Assembly: GCA_021234155.1 (NCBI GenBank) | Contig: JAJEKV010000002.1 | Coordinates: 4,289,795-4,353,794, forward strand | Length of the DNA: 64,000 bases | Origin: Isoetes taiwanensis | Lineage: Eukaryota > Streptophyta > Lycopodiopsida > Isoetales > Isoetaceae | Direction of reading: 5' to 3' | Shown here: piece by piece, positions 10,667 through 22,353 of the stretch | Numbering within the stretch: the stretch's first letter is position 1 | Layout: the number at the start of each line of letters is the position of its first letter | Made by a program: the position numbers and the translations under genes | Notes under the pieces: model-generated | Seen by the model: the letters and a program-made list of their open reading frames with translations, nothing else | What the model was told of the DNA's origin: nothing | The model's database searches: none

Positions 10667-11424
10667 TAACTCTTCTGCGGTATAAATTTGTCCAATGTCC
10701 CTGGAATAAAATGGGGAATTTAAAGGAGATTGCTCCCATTGTTTGATACTCAATTTATTGCAGAATTCAATTTCTTTCCTATCACAGTCATGCAAAATTC
10801 TTAATATTATTCTGTTTAATAGACATACATAAGCAGGATCTGGTGACTTGGTTACAAAGATGTGTTATTATATAATTGGAAAGGAGAAAATGGAGCCTTT
10901 TAGAGTGGTTTTTTATGTTCTGTTATACTGCTTTTGTTGATTATGTTGGCTTATGGACTTCACATGCATTGTGACTTACGCTTCCCATCAGAAAGTTGCA
11001 TAATTCTCGGCAGTGGAAGCCATAATGGGTTTGACCATCATACAACATGAGGCAAAGGCTATGCAATTCTTATCAAATTTAGTACGTCTAGGCGTAGCAC
11101 CAAGCGGCAGGGATGGAGGCCTATGGAGTGGCGATGCTGGAATTGCAGTCCAGGGCTCCTTTGAGCCCCTAAAGATGCATAGACTGGACTTGCGATCGGG
11201 GCCCCAGAGCAGCTCAAAATCCTCACGAATAATTGGGATGCTGTGGATGGGACGCAGCCTTCTCACGTGGGAACGTAAATTTATCTAGGGTCTTTTTCAT
11301 GGGCACTTTTGGTCCCTTTTTTTTTTTTTCGGAACTCATAAAAGACAAGACGGCCTTTTTCAGCCCAGATTTAAAACTTCAATAGTTCTATTCCGGATCA
11401 CTTCAAAATCCGGTGTCTTTACTG
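10667..11424. other. Downstream of RIDA; unassigned open frames
   Basis: The first 300 bases are probably the RIDA 3' region. At 11,000-11,280 the DNA is less AT-rich and open on both strands (about 90 codons each way), but neither product resembles a family I know. The frames are disturbed in copy 2 (28,890-29,110), which argues against confident coding. Poly-T tracts follow at 11,320. Confidence 0.35.
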
Positions 11425-11490
11425 CCGGAAAAACCAGTGGGGGGCTAAAATGTCGCCGGAAAACCAGTTGGGCGGGCTAAAATGTCGCCG
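11425..11490. repeat. ~31-bp tandem duplication
   Basis: Two adjacent units start ccggaaaa-ccagt and end ggctaaaatgtcg, the second carrying a small insertion. Also present in copy 2 at about 29,296-29,360. Confidence 0.75.
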
Positions 11491-11726
11491 TTCTTGTCTT
11501 TTATGTAAAAAAGGTCGGACTCGCTGTTTTGGTGGTGAAACTGGCTCGCTGCCGCTTCATGCTCACCAGACTGTTTCACAAAATAAAACAGCCTCGCTCT
11601 CGACTTTTTCTTATTACAAAAAGTAAAGGGAAAATTTTAAAAATGCCCTTGTATTTTTACTTATTTCTCATATGCCCCTGTATTTCTAGTATTTGTCAAA
11701 ATGCCCCTTTGTTGGATCATAGAGCT

Positions 11727-12167
11727 ATGGCAGAATTAAGAGTCAGAAGACAGAATGAACACAGAGATGGAGGAGATTGAAAAACAGCTTTTGCTATGGC
11801 AGAATTAAGAGTCAAGAAGACAGAATGAACACAGAGATGGAGGAGATTGAAAAACAGCTTCGATTACGCGTATTGGGCTTCATATCCCAATTTTTGGAGT
11901 GCTATGATTTGTTAAAAGAAATCGGCAAGGGTGGCTATCATGCGGTTTTGCTTTGCAGAAATAAAGGGGGCAGTAAAAAGGAGTTGCTTGCAAAATAATC
12001 TCCGCAACGGCTTGAGTACACAGAAAGACCCAATTCAAGAGATGGAAATAATGAAGAAATTATCCCGTGCCCTGACGTAGTCCATCTTCACGAGGTAATC
12101 AAGGACAGCGGATTCTGGCACTTGATCATGAAATTGTGCGAATGCAACTTGGTGATCAAGAAAAGAG
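11727..12167 (+). pseudogene. Fragment of a protein kinase N-lobe with a 69-bp duplication at its start
   Basis: The frame from the ATG at 11,827 gives an acidic start and then ECYDLLKEIGKGGYHAVLLC, a glycine-rich kinase loop (GKGGYHAV), followed by KKELLAK in the place of the ATP-binding lysine strand. The frame stops at about 11,998. Beyond it, a neighbouring frame reads PIQEMEIMKKLSR, like the helix C region, and then DVVHLHEVIKDSGFW and LIMKLCE, the hinge-side part, followed by a possible splice donor at 12,168. So the pieces of an N-lobe are present in order but not in one frame, and no catalytic HRD or DFG is seen downstream. The first 69 bases (atggcagaattaagagtca onward) are duplicated in tandem at 11,727 and 11,796. 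Host kinase subfamily is not determinable. A parallel damaged piece is in copy 2 at 29.6 kb. Confidence 0.6.
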
Positions 12168-13964
12168 GTAGGCTGTGCGAAATGAAAGCGTCTCTTCTTG
12201 TTTGAAATCTTGCACTACCTATATTGCTTCTGTACAAATACTAGCCCTTTTGATCCAAGTAGCCCTTTTTGTGGCAAAATAATCCCCAGCTCAAAAACCA
12301 AGCAAGAGGGATCGACTCAAAAACCAAGCAAGATCTTGCCGAATTGATCATCGCTGCACTTGGCAGATATTTTTGGATGACCCAAACGTGATATTTCGCC
12401 ATTTTTCTGATACTTCCATCCCTATTCTTGGATTCCACTACGACACAATCACAGCATCAAATATATGAAACATGAAGAATTACGACAGAAACAAGGAAGA
12501 AGAAGAAGGGAGGAATGTGAGCTTGGCTATGGCAAAGACAGAATACACAGTAAGATTAAGATTAGGGGCATTATGATAAATATCAAAAATATCGGGGTAA
12601 TTTCACAAATAAGCAAAAATATAGGGGCATTTTTATAATTTTTCCAAAAGTAAAACACAATGAAACCATTATCCTTAAAGAACACAATGCTGCTAGGTCT
12701 CCATAGGGATGGATTTGTTTTTTATATCAACTCTAGAACATTGAAGACATCACACCTTTCATTCTGAACAACAGGTAATTGGACTGGAATTCATAATGAC
12801 ATTTTCCTAACAGATAAATTATCGTGCACTTGTTATGCAGAATTTGAAGTCTCAATGGCTCACCTTCTTTGATTATATAGTGGTTTTAAGTGCAGTAGAA
12901 GAACATCCACTTGTTTTGGAGTACTTTTATCCATATCTTCAACGTCCAACTTCCATCATTAGATTTTTATGTATTTCTTCCATGATCAGATTATTTTGCA
13001 GCAGTTTGGGTCCCATATGAGCAAATGAAGTTGTAGTGTTGTCCATTGCATTTTATAGCTTTTGTATATCCATTCTAAAGTGCTCGCCTTATTAGATGGA
13101 AATGGAGACCCATGTGTATGAGTAGTCTAGTGTCCATTGCATCACAACCCAAAACAATATGGTTGTTCTTTGCAATATGCAAAAGTAACCGAGCCATGCT
13201 CATCACCTATTGGGTCAACATCTAGATTGACATGAATGGAGCCTCTCCATTGTAGGGAATTGTGATAAGCTTTACTTAGAAAGTAATCACAACAGGGATT
13301 CTGACATGGTAAGTGGCCACCACAATAAGCAAACCATCCAATGGAGGAGTTGTAAGTTGTCCACATGTGAGGATGCATGACTCCTTGTCTCTTGTTGGCG
13401 AAACACAATTTTGCCATCATAATGAAGAGGCAAACACGTGATTTGTTTAGGCTTCTTAACTCCATGAGTATTTTTTTTTTTAGCTTGTTGTTACCCTTTT
13501 ACAACAACTTTTTTTGTAAAGATTGGTTTGCAACCTCTCATAGAACTGAGTCTAGACTTATCAATCTAGAAGGTTTGTTAGATTTACCAAAGCGTTCTAC
13601 AATCTTGTAAAGATGGTTTCCTTCTTCATTCCTAGTTTCCTCAACACGTTACTGAGGAATTTTAGACCATAACCATTTTGAACAACACATGAAGTGTCTA
13701 AACAAATTTTAAGAAAGGCGCCACAGCTTTACTCTCAAGCTTGGCTATTTAAAAAAAGGCATTATTACTTGTTGATTCCTTTCCCACTTGTACATCTCCA
13801 ACTTCTCCGAATTTGAAGACATTAGGCGCAATTAGGTGAACATTAAAATAATATACTTGTTACAAAAAGGTGCATTAAAATTTACGGTTTCATGTTTAAG
13901 AATTCTCTCAATATTAGCATATGCTCTAAATTAGAGTTTAAGAGTCGTCCTTGATCTGTTGGTT
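12168..13964. other. Long stretch without a recognisable gene
   Basis: The minus-strand open frame at 13,142-13,465 (107 codons, rich in Cys, His and Trp) is preserved almost exactly in copy 2 (30,945-31,223). That only reflects the high identity there, and I recognise no family. A 61-codon frame at 12,835-13,020 is identical in copy 2 as well. Otherwise the DNA is AT-rich. Confidence 0.4.
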
Positions 13965-14084
13965 ACGTATAAGAGAATGTCTCTCTGCTTGACATTTCTT
14001 ATGTGGAAACAATGCTGACGCTGGCAGGCGGAGGCATTGTTGACACACAGGAAATGTCAAGCAGAGAGATATTCCCTTTACGTG
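13965..14084. repeat. Fold-back hairpin with ~35-base arms
   Basis: The arm ctctctgcttgacatttct (13,981-13,999) is matched in reverse complement at 14,050-14,068 with one terminal mismatch. Weaker pairing extends outward to acgta at both ends, and a nested acaatgc/gcattgt pair lies at 14,009 and 14,034. The arms total about 35 bases on each side with a 50-base interior. It could be a small MITE or a hairpin RNA locus. In copy 2 (about 31,770-31,880) the outer stem is broken. Confidence 0.7.
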
Positions 14085-14129
14085 GAAGCAACTTGGGTCG
14101 CGTTATGTGGCAATCAAAATTTCTTGGAG

Positions 14130-14232
14130 GTCCAGAATGAGAGGTAAAGTTTTTAGAATGACAGGTAAAATCTTCAAAATGAGAGGTAAATTTGTCTGAA
14201 TGAGTAGTAAATCCGTGTGAATGCAAAGTAAA
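14130..14232. repeat. Degenerate ~22-bp tandem repeats
   Basis: About five units of the form GAATGAGAGGTAAA with variable spacers. The minus strand translates to an 8-residue FTxHSxxF-like pattern, which is a consequence of the repeat and not evidence of a gene. Confidence 0.7.
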
Positions 14233-16064
14233 TGCAAGCAATCGCTGAACTGGGTAGCAATCGAAAGAAAGAGGACGCCGCAGTTCCGTCGCTGTTGAAT
14301 AGGGTAGGGTTTCAGGGAAAGAAATTGTGGCACATGGTGCAATGCTACGGGATGAGGGGGGCAGAATGCAACTCTAGTTGCTTTTACATTAAAAGATAGA
14401 TCGTATTTGAACTTTTCCATTAAAGAAAAATGTGAAGGAAAAGAAAAATAAGGTTAGCTTTAATAAATGTTACACATCTTTTTATAAAATGCAAAGATTT
14501 GCTTTACAGGAAAAAAATGCAAAAAAATAATGAGGCAAAGGTCGGAGGGCAGAACTGGATGCTGGATACGGATAGTCGGTGCCGACTGATCTCAGAGAGA
14601 GTTCGCCAAAGAGATCTATGTGCATGGCTACACAATACTATTTTTAAAATAGGACAAAGGGAATGGGTCAGCGCCGATTGGCATAGTGCATGCTTACTTT
14701 CTTGTTTGATTACATGCCCACAGTTCCTTCGATCTCAGTGGTCCTTTGTAGTGTTTTTATGGAAAAAAAATTTCTTTATCAGAATGCTGAGTCGGCGCCA
14801 ACTATAATTGCTTCTAGTTTTATATACAAGGTTTGCTGCAGTTGCATTTTTAGGGTGAGGTTTTGTCCAATCCATCGTGCACATTTATAACGAAACCATT
14901 GTTTGTTACAGTGTCCAGACTTCCTCGAAGTTGGCTATTGATAATTATGACCTGAGAGTTTAATGCTTTAAAATTAGGATAGGCTTCAAATTTTGAGGAA
15001 TATAAACAGATTAAAACTTGCATTTTTTAGAGTCTGCACTTACTGGCATAAAATAAGCTCCATAGACCATATTTATATGCACATTTTGATTAATAGACAC
15101 GTTTTGATTATGTTCAAGACACAAATACCTGTGATTTTTCCCAAGCCCATGCTTTGCGAAATGCCCAAGTTTGTGAACCATAGCCATAGCTCGCCACATT
15201 CAAACCAGGGTTGCCACATTCAAACTAGGGAAAAGGTTTTGACATGTTGCTTATCCCTTCTACTGACCACACTAAATATTTCTCCAGCCGGTTCTGCACC
15301 GAAGGACTTGCTTTACACATCATAGAATTGAAGATCGAAAGAAGGATGTGAAGTGCAAAACTAAACTTGAAAGAGTAGAAAACCCAGAAAAACATATAAG
15401 ATACACCTCCTACTGAGATAAATCAAGCCAAGACCTGGTTTGAGCTAATGTTGTACTGTGTATGCATAGTCAAAGGGTGTTGTGCATGCCTAAATTTTAA
15501 CCTGACCTTTAGCATGACAATCATCTCCTTCATAGCTGCAGAAACATGATGATGGTGATGCACAGACGAGTGCATTTGATGACAGTCTGGAGTTTCACAA
15601 CATATGTCTTGCACTGTTTTCACTTGCAACTTGCTACAAGCACTAACTTCTTCATGATGGTTTGCATTTTAATGGTGGAAAACATGGAGACAGGTGAAGG
15701 GCTTTTTTCTTAGCAGAAGAATTGCTGTATAAATAGCTCACTATGTTTACTCAGATAGTAAACATATCCTTTAGAAAAAAATCCTTCCTGTTGGCCTTGA
15801 AAAGTCAATCCATGCCTGTTTTCCTTTAGAACCTCCTCGTATCCATTTGTTATGTTTCATTTCCTCCATAGTTGCTTGCCAGCAATTGATAAACATTACC
15901 AGGGATCCAACAGTAAGAATAATGGCATACTTATACATTAAGCAGAGAATAAGAAGCGAGCCTAAAAGTTATGGTCGCTAGAAAGTTGCCTTCCAATAAC
16001 AAGAATATAACTGAGGCAACTGACTTAAATCGTGTCTTGCTGGAGTTATTTTGATTTCTATTGC
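14233..16064. other. Non-coding tail of copy 1
   Basis: No gene recognised. At 14,573-14,610 copy 1 has 38 bases that copy 2 lacks; they include the near-palindrome agtcggtgccgact. Short open frames here are repeated in copy 2 because the two copies are nearly identical, not because they are constrained. Confidence 0.5.
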
Positions 16065-17706
16065 AAGATAAATTCCAGGATTTATCATTCTTTATTTATA
16101 TCACTATTTTCCAACTGAAGGAGGTTCTGGTACTCAATGCATGTTCGTATTTTTAAAGACCAAAATCGTGTATACTTATTCATAAAACCATCCATTGTAT
16201 TGCCAATAACCCCATTAACTACTCCTTGGGTGGCCCTTGAATGTCAACCATTAATAGAAAACTTGAAATTAACATTTTTTCCTCCCTTTCACAAATTTCA
16301 AAATGAAGTTTTACCTCCATCTCAAAAAAAGAAGACGGGACCCGGTGGATAAAACAAATGTTTGTTATTGTTGGGTGGATGTAAGTTGTTTAACTACAAA
16401 ACAATGGTCACATAATTTTGTGCCGCTAATTAGTAAGAATAATAATTTTCACCATTTTACACCCTTGTACAATTTTTTTGTCTCTTACCGTTTCCAGTTA
16501 ATCGCCATCCAATCCATATGTTGATCAGCCTGCAATCATAATTTTTCTAGTAGATGCATAAAACGTGTGAAAATGGACCTTGTAGTATTTGCTATGTAGC
16601 ATGCTTTCTTTACAAACCATGCAATAAGCTACATCTTTGCTTCCATGAACTTGTATATTAACTCTAAAGTTTCATTTTATTTTATAAGGTCATTTTTCAT
16701 TGTTAGTGTAGTATGCTTTACAAACATGCACAGCTACATCTTCGTCATGAACTGTATATTAACCTCTAAGGCCATTTATTTTGTATAAGTTCTCATGAGT
16801 TTGTTTTTATTTTAAAGCCCCAAAAATAGTAGGTACTCATAAAGCCATTAGAGGCAATTTGGTCGTAATGCTAGTCTTCTCAGTAACTCATGTAAATTGC
16901 TTTTAGATCTAATTGGTCAAACATTTAGAGTCGTTCCCCGCTTTATTAAGACATGGTCACAACATCACAAAATAATGCATCTCACCCCATACCAACATAG
17001 ACCTTTATTAGCCTCTTTGAAGCCTTGCCGTCTTTCTCGTGAATACCTGTAGGATGATATAACCATTACCTTCCTGGTTATGTATCATCATAGTGGCTGT
17101 TTAGATTGCTTAAATGTCAAGACCGTGGATGAACCATCAAGCAAAGTCACCATGCAGTAGAAGGAATTTTATCACCAACTATCAACAGCTATTCCTCGCA
17201 TCAAGTTAAGGTGAGTACTAGCATTTTTGAGCTCTCTATTATGATTCGAGTAATTTGTGTTTGAGTAGAATTTTAAGTTCCATTTTATGTAGAATGCCCT
17301 TCTATAATGGTTTCTTGCCATGTGGACTCTTTGGATCGTGAGAAACATTAAACAAAATCATGGAATTGTGGACTAGAATCATGGTGTCTTAGGAACTTCT
17401 ATAGTAGAACTTTTTCGGGCCTGGCCCCAGTCTCAAATGCTCTTTCAAAAAAATTCATTATAGAAACACTTGAAAACATACTATGCATGCCCACGTAACA
17501 TTGCTTTTTATTGGTTTCATCTTCAAACAAAGAAGCCCCTACTGGCCCCCTATGATTGTTTCTTCATGTACTTCTTTCCTTATTTATATTGATATCTACT
17601 TCCATGATACGTGTCGCTCACAGTTCTGCTTTATCCACAAGCTAGCATGGCAATAACTTTTACAAAACTAAGGTGCTTAAACTTCTACTAATACCAAAGG
17701 ACTCGC
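16065..17706. other. Unique spacer between the two copies (left part)
   Basis: No gene recognised. It contains an imperfect direct repeat, given separately at 16,595-16,800. Confidence 0.5.
16595..16800. repeat. ~112-bp imperfect tandem duplication
   Basis: Both units run from gtag-atgcttt through acaaac-atgca, agctacatct, gtatattaac and ctctaa to tttattttat. The second unit is shorter through many one- or few-base losses, the same damage style as copy 2 of the large duplication. Confidence 0.7.
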
Positions 17707-18246
17707 CTACTTCTGTGGAAAATAGACATAAAATGGAGCATGCTCAATGCATATAGAAAGATACGCTTTTGAATCACAAACAAACATTTGTTTGCATTTC
17801 CATGTGATTATTAATATTGAGATCAGATAAACTATACATACAAATACAGTGACCGTGTCGTAATGTCCCTTAGTAACGGGATCCATGTTGAGAAACTGTG
17901 TAAAACACTTCGTTACAACATCAATGATCTGGAAATTTAATGTGCATATTTTCATTGCATAAGAATTTCCCTTAACAATCGACTGAGAAAACCATATAAA
18001 TATCAGCATTGCTTTTGAAAGAACTTCAACTAAAATAGACTCATGGACCAATAAGGTTCCACTAGGAAAGTACTCTAGGGTTGAATCAAGATGAACAATT
18101 GTATGTACCAGTGACTGTGTAATAAACCCTAACATACGCTCGACCATTTCATTTGCCCATAAAATGTTGTGTATCACATAAATACCAACTGGGCAATGCA
18201 TTATGTAACACACTCCAAAAAAAAAAGAAGGCGACGCAACACCCAT
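17707..18246 (-). CDS. Unrecognised 179-codon open frame
   Basis: This is one of the longest uninterrupted frames in an AT-rich region and lies in the spacer between the duplicated blocks. It begins MGVASPSFFFGVCYIMHCP and is rich in Ile, Val, Phe and Leu, with one clear hydrophobic segment near residues 132-150. I recognise no domain. If real it may be one exon of a larger gene, since no promoter or splice context was established. Its length makes it worth listing, but chance is possible. Confidence 0.25.
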   Translation of the reverse strand: MGVASPSFFFGVCYIMHCPVGIYVIHNILWANEMVERMLGFITQSLVHTIVHLDSTLEYFPSGTLLVHESILVEVLSKAMLIFIWFSQSIVKGNSYAMKICTLNFQIIDVVTKCFTQFLNMDPVTKGHYDTVTVFVCIVYLISILIITWKCKQMFVCDSKAYLSICIEHAPFYVYFPQK

Positions 18247-19603
18247 TTGAATAATACTTCACCATCAAAAAAATGGCACTTGCACACTTTAATATATACT
18301 GCATATCTGTATGGCATTATCACATCTCATAAACCACCATTGAATACTTCTACCATCAAACACACATTCAGCACGAAACATCTTACTTTACATCTGTTAT
18401 ATTACTTCCACTCTAACCATTAGAATATGTATACAATAGTTTAAACATCTATATCATCCTTATTACGTCTCGAAGAAAGATCTTTAAACTTAAAGTGTAA
18501 TTTATAGTCGAACCTTCTATAATAGATATTATAATATCATATTTATATGGTAAATTCCAACTTATCATATATTTCAATGATCCATCTCCGTTCCGATCCA
18601 AGAAAAGGGTCTATAGAATAGAATAAGTTTCGGTTTATCCATCAGACCACTCTGTTTTATGGAACCAATTATCTATAGAGAAGCCATCAAAGTATTGTAT
18701 TCGATGTTTTCACTTTATTGGTAGCCAACCACCAATATGAAGTTTTAGGCAGTTTGAATAATGATTGTTCCCTTTACTACTAAGAGAGCATACCCATGCC
18801 CATAGTTCTGCCTTCAATAGGATGCCAAATCATTGTATGTCTAGCTTATAGTCTCTTTAAAAGTTCCCACTTAATTTAAGTGTGCCTTTCCTTTTGTTTT
18901 TATTTAGTTAGTGTCAGATGACTTACACTCATGTAGTTCTTCCTTTTCAAGGCAGTCTCTTTCAGACTCTATTATACATTTTAGGGAACCTGGGAACATA
19001 AGTGCTGAATGACCATCCCAAATGTAATTTATGCGGCCACCATATGCCTTGGCAAACTCATGCAAAACTAATAAATATATCCCAAGCACAGCTCTGAGAC
19101 CATATCCCTACTAAGTAGATCCCCCACCAGAGCCAAAATATGCCCGCACTTCAATCTATAATTGCTTTGGTAAAGAAACGTCCACTAACTGTGTTTATTC
19201 CAATCTTCGTGCTTAAATGAATATATATTTATCCTGGTCTTCAACTATGGTAGGCCTAAGATTCTATTTTATATTTATATTAGCATTCTGCAGACCACTT
19301 GAGCAACATTTCACAAGCATGGAATACTAATATAACACATTGTTGAAAGCTTGTTAAAGTTCGCGTTGGGTAATGCTATTGTAGAGGGGAAACTGGATGC
19401 GGTTGAACTCGTACACAAAATCCCATCGCAAACATCACCTAAATTCAAAATTTCTGGGAGGAACCCCACCCAGAAGGGGCCTGTAAGTAGGTGGAATGTA
19501 TATCCACGCAAGATTCTCACACCGCCAGGGCTGTATGCCACTTGTAACTAAAAATTTCTTGAGGGGCACCGTACCAGGCACTTTGTCGGGGCTTCAGTAA
19601 TTC

Positions 19604-21110
19604 AAGACGGCCTAAACGAGGCCAAAGAATCTGCCTAGAACACTGTTAAACCAACGTGAATGGCGGTCTGTCGGGCATGTGTTAACCTATGGTCCGAACC
19701 TATTGATATGATGGCTGGGCCAGCTCCGGCAAATCTCGGCAACCTCCTGCCTTTTGGCCTTGTAGCATCCACATCAAATGAGAAATTCTCGCAGGTCAGA
19801 ACCAGCTTGACAGGGGAACTGCAACTCAAGTAGCAAAAACAAGTGGTTAAAAAATGAGGGCTTCACCTCGCTCTTTGCCAAGGTTCGTTTATCTAAAGGT
19901 TGGCTTTTGCTTCATCAGTAGCTTATTGTGAAGGAAATGGATACTTGAAGATCCAAGTCTCATCATATGATTAAGCTTCTCAGTTTCTGGAAAACAATTC
20001 ACCAACTTAACAATGATGGCCTTTGTCTGAAGATATTTGGTGAATAAGCATCATTTCACTGATTGTATAATTTCTTGAAGGCAAGTCAATGTAAAGGTCT
20101 AACTCATCAGATACTCCATCAAATCGACTGTTCTGAAGCTATTGAGAACATGTAAAACAACAAGCCAGCGACGTGAGACCATATCAACAAGAGTAAATAA
20201 TTTTCTTTTCTAGAAAGTTTTAAGGATGATTTTAAAGAGTGGTTTTAATTCATTTGAGGACTACTGTACGCATGCCAAACCAGTATTTCCCGCAAATGCA
20301 GGCCTATCTGCCAAGTCCTCGATGCCTTTACCACACCGCACCGCAAGACCGGATCATTCAGGTACACACATTGTTGCGTAAAAGGATTTGGTAAGTCATA
20401 TTCGACATTGTTGTAAAAGAATGGTTCATTCTTTCCAATTGTTGGCAACAATGGGTAATTTATGTCATACAGGGTTTTAACAGCTAAAGCCACAGCAGCA
20501 ACGATGTGTCACTATACCTACAGAAAGCGCTTTGTAGCTGGATAGCAGGAAGAACAGGAGTACGCGCTGGAACCGGGGCGACTGTCGTTGATTCCGGACA
20601 GTGATGCTAATTTTGCTCCTTGCTCTAAAAGAAGAAATCCAGGCGAATGTAATCTTATGCACTCTATAGGATCACAAAAGATGAAGGTGTTTTAGCGTTC
20701 TTATGGAAGGGAGCAGAGGTCCCATGCCAGTTACACGCGCGCGAATGGTGCATTGAAATATGGGCATGCTTGTTTCCGCGACTGTAAAGTGTTGTTGAGT
20801 TATTCAGGGATTCCATGGGCTTCACAGAGGTCCCCATCATGGTAAGGAAGTTGTCCCTCTGTTGGGCTGCTATATTTGCTCTGATTATTGACAATTTCAA
20901 ATGTTTGATGATGTTGTTTGGTGGATTTTGCAATATATATTATATACGCATAACTATAATCTTGCAATTAATCAGAAGCTAAAAGCAAATTGTAGGATGT
21001 TATTTTAGGGCTACATGCCAGTGCGCCCTCTGGATCTTTGGCATCTGCATGCAGTCTACCATTGACTATGTGGAAGACTCCAAATACAGAAGATGCAACC
21101 TTGGTCCTGA
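19604..21110 (+). pseudogene. DTC: Copy 2 of DTC, scrambled and without its 3' end
   Basis: Exon 1 is recognisable (gtgaatggcggtctgtcggg, then cctattgatatg), but ATG is replaced by ACG and several bases are gained and lost. Exon 2 lies near 19,797-19,880, exon 3 near 20,290-20,361, exon 4 near 20,473-20,840 and the start of exon 5 near 21,020-21,110; each has frame breaks. After the ctgacggc of exon 5, sequence unrelated to copy 1 begins, so the third carrier repeat and the last exon are absent. As written it cannot make the carrier. Whether the damage is biological or comes from sequence quality cannot be told from the window. Confidence 0.9.
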
Positions 21111-21425
21111 CGGCGCCATCCCAGCCCGGATCTCGGTCTGCCCCGAAGTCCCCTTTGAAGTGATCCTTTTGGCAAGGTCTGCCTGGAAACATACTCCACT
21201 GGTAGCCATGTTCCTCATGCCACAGAGTTCTCCCAGGAAACCCTGAATTTCATTGTCGAAACTGAAGCTGTTCCCAGATGCATGCAAACCAGGACACCCC
21301 ATTCTCCGCAGTAACCCCAGCCCACAGAAGTCCCAGGAACTGGTCTCCACATCCTCTGTAAGTCCCAGCACCCAACCCTTCAGCCCTGATCCTGCCAGGC
21401 CCCGCCCAGCCAATATTTTCTCCAG
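21109..21425. other. GC-rich block replacing copy 1 sequence
   Basis: In copy 1 the 2,835-3,190 interval holds the end of DTC; here about 315 bases have nothing in common with it. The block is rich in CC and CAG-like runs (gccaggccccgcccagcc), clearly richer in G+C than anything around it. The minus strand stays open for over 100 codons without recognisable homology. Alignment to copy 1 resumes exactly at ttttctccaggatggtgcat. See findings. Confidence 0.8.
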
Positions 21426-21479
21426 GATGGTGCATAACCTGATAGAGGGATGATTACATGACAATAAGCTTCCAAAAAG

Positions 21480-22353
21480 CCAACCTCTTCTGACAGGTGT
21501 TCTATGTTTATTTCCAATGTATGGGAGGTTTTATGGTGCATTTCATAAAATCCTGCACATAGACTGAATTAAGAGGTGCATAAATATCAAGAGGCATTTT
21601 AGTTTTTTGTAAATACAATAGTTGTGATCTTGTAGAGTATCCATATGTTTAGATCTTTAAATTGTTCTTGGTCAAAGTATATTTTGGCTTTTGAAATTCA
21701 GGAAATACCCCACGGCTTCTGGCAAAAAATTTCCAAACCTCGTCAGGAATATTTCCAAACCAAACCATACACAGAAAATCTCAGCTTTACCAATGCGGCA
21801 CCATATCGCGAATCAGATAATTTTGTTCTGACTCCACCGCTGCCCGCATCAACATAACACAGGCAGCCATTTAAAACGCCACCATCACCAACAGGAAAAC
21901 GCCTACTATCTTAAGCACAAAAAAGAAAAGAAAACAAAGAAGGGCTCAGCCAACTATTCCAAACAAAGAGTTTCCGTAGATAAGTTCTATGGTATTGATT
22001 TATACTTGCTGCACTAGGCCTGCAAAACATCCGATTTTAAGAACTATACCACAAAAGCAACAAGGTGCCCTCTTTATCCAGATAAACTCATCTAAACCTG
22101 AGACTCTGAACTAAAGGGCCAAAAACAGGATCTTTATGGGCACAAAGCTAGATATTTTAATTGTTCCATTTAGCTTTCTGAAATTTATTTTGGTCCATGG
22201 CTGATTTCATTCCTTTAGGGACGAAAAGAAAAATGATAAAATCCCCACCAATTTTTAGAACCCAATCAACTGGTATATCTTAGTAGAGAATAGTCCAACT
22301 TAGTGCAATTTTGTAGTTACATTGCATTTGGCGTAGCTATTAGCGTTACAATG
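21480..22353. other. Copy 2 spacer between DTC and PLATZ
   Basis: Matches 3,240-4,167 of copy 1 with many small gaps. Nothing extra is seen. Confidence 0.5.

Larger units (their letters stand above)
1..16064. repeat. Copy 1 of a ~16-kb direct duplication
   Basis: This block is repeated in the same order and orientation at 18,331-33,816. The offset between matching points falls from about 18,330 at the left end to about 17,760 at 15.4 kb, so copy 2 is shorter by roughly 570 bases through many small deletions. The right breakpoint is sharp: both copies read a gatttctattgcaaga-type sequence and then diverge at about 16,064 and 33,816. The left breakpoint may lie outside the window. This copy carries the intact DTC, PLATZ and RIDA reading frames, so it is the better reference. 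Seen directly by comparing the two stretches; no alignment was computed. Confidence 0.93.

Noticed and set aside
13142-13465. Cys/His-rich minus-strand frame conserved in copy 2
   Set aside because: Conservation equals that of surrounding non-coding DNA; no known domain.
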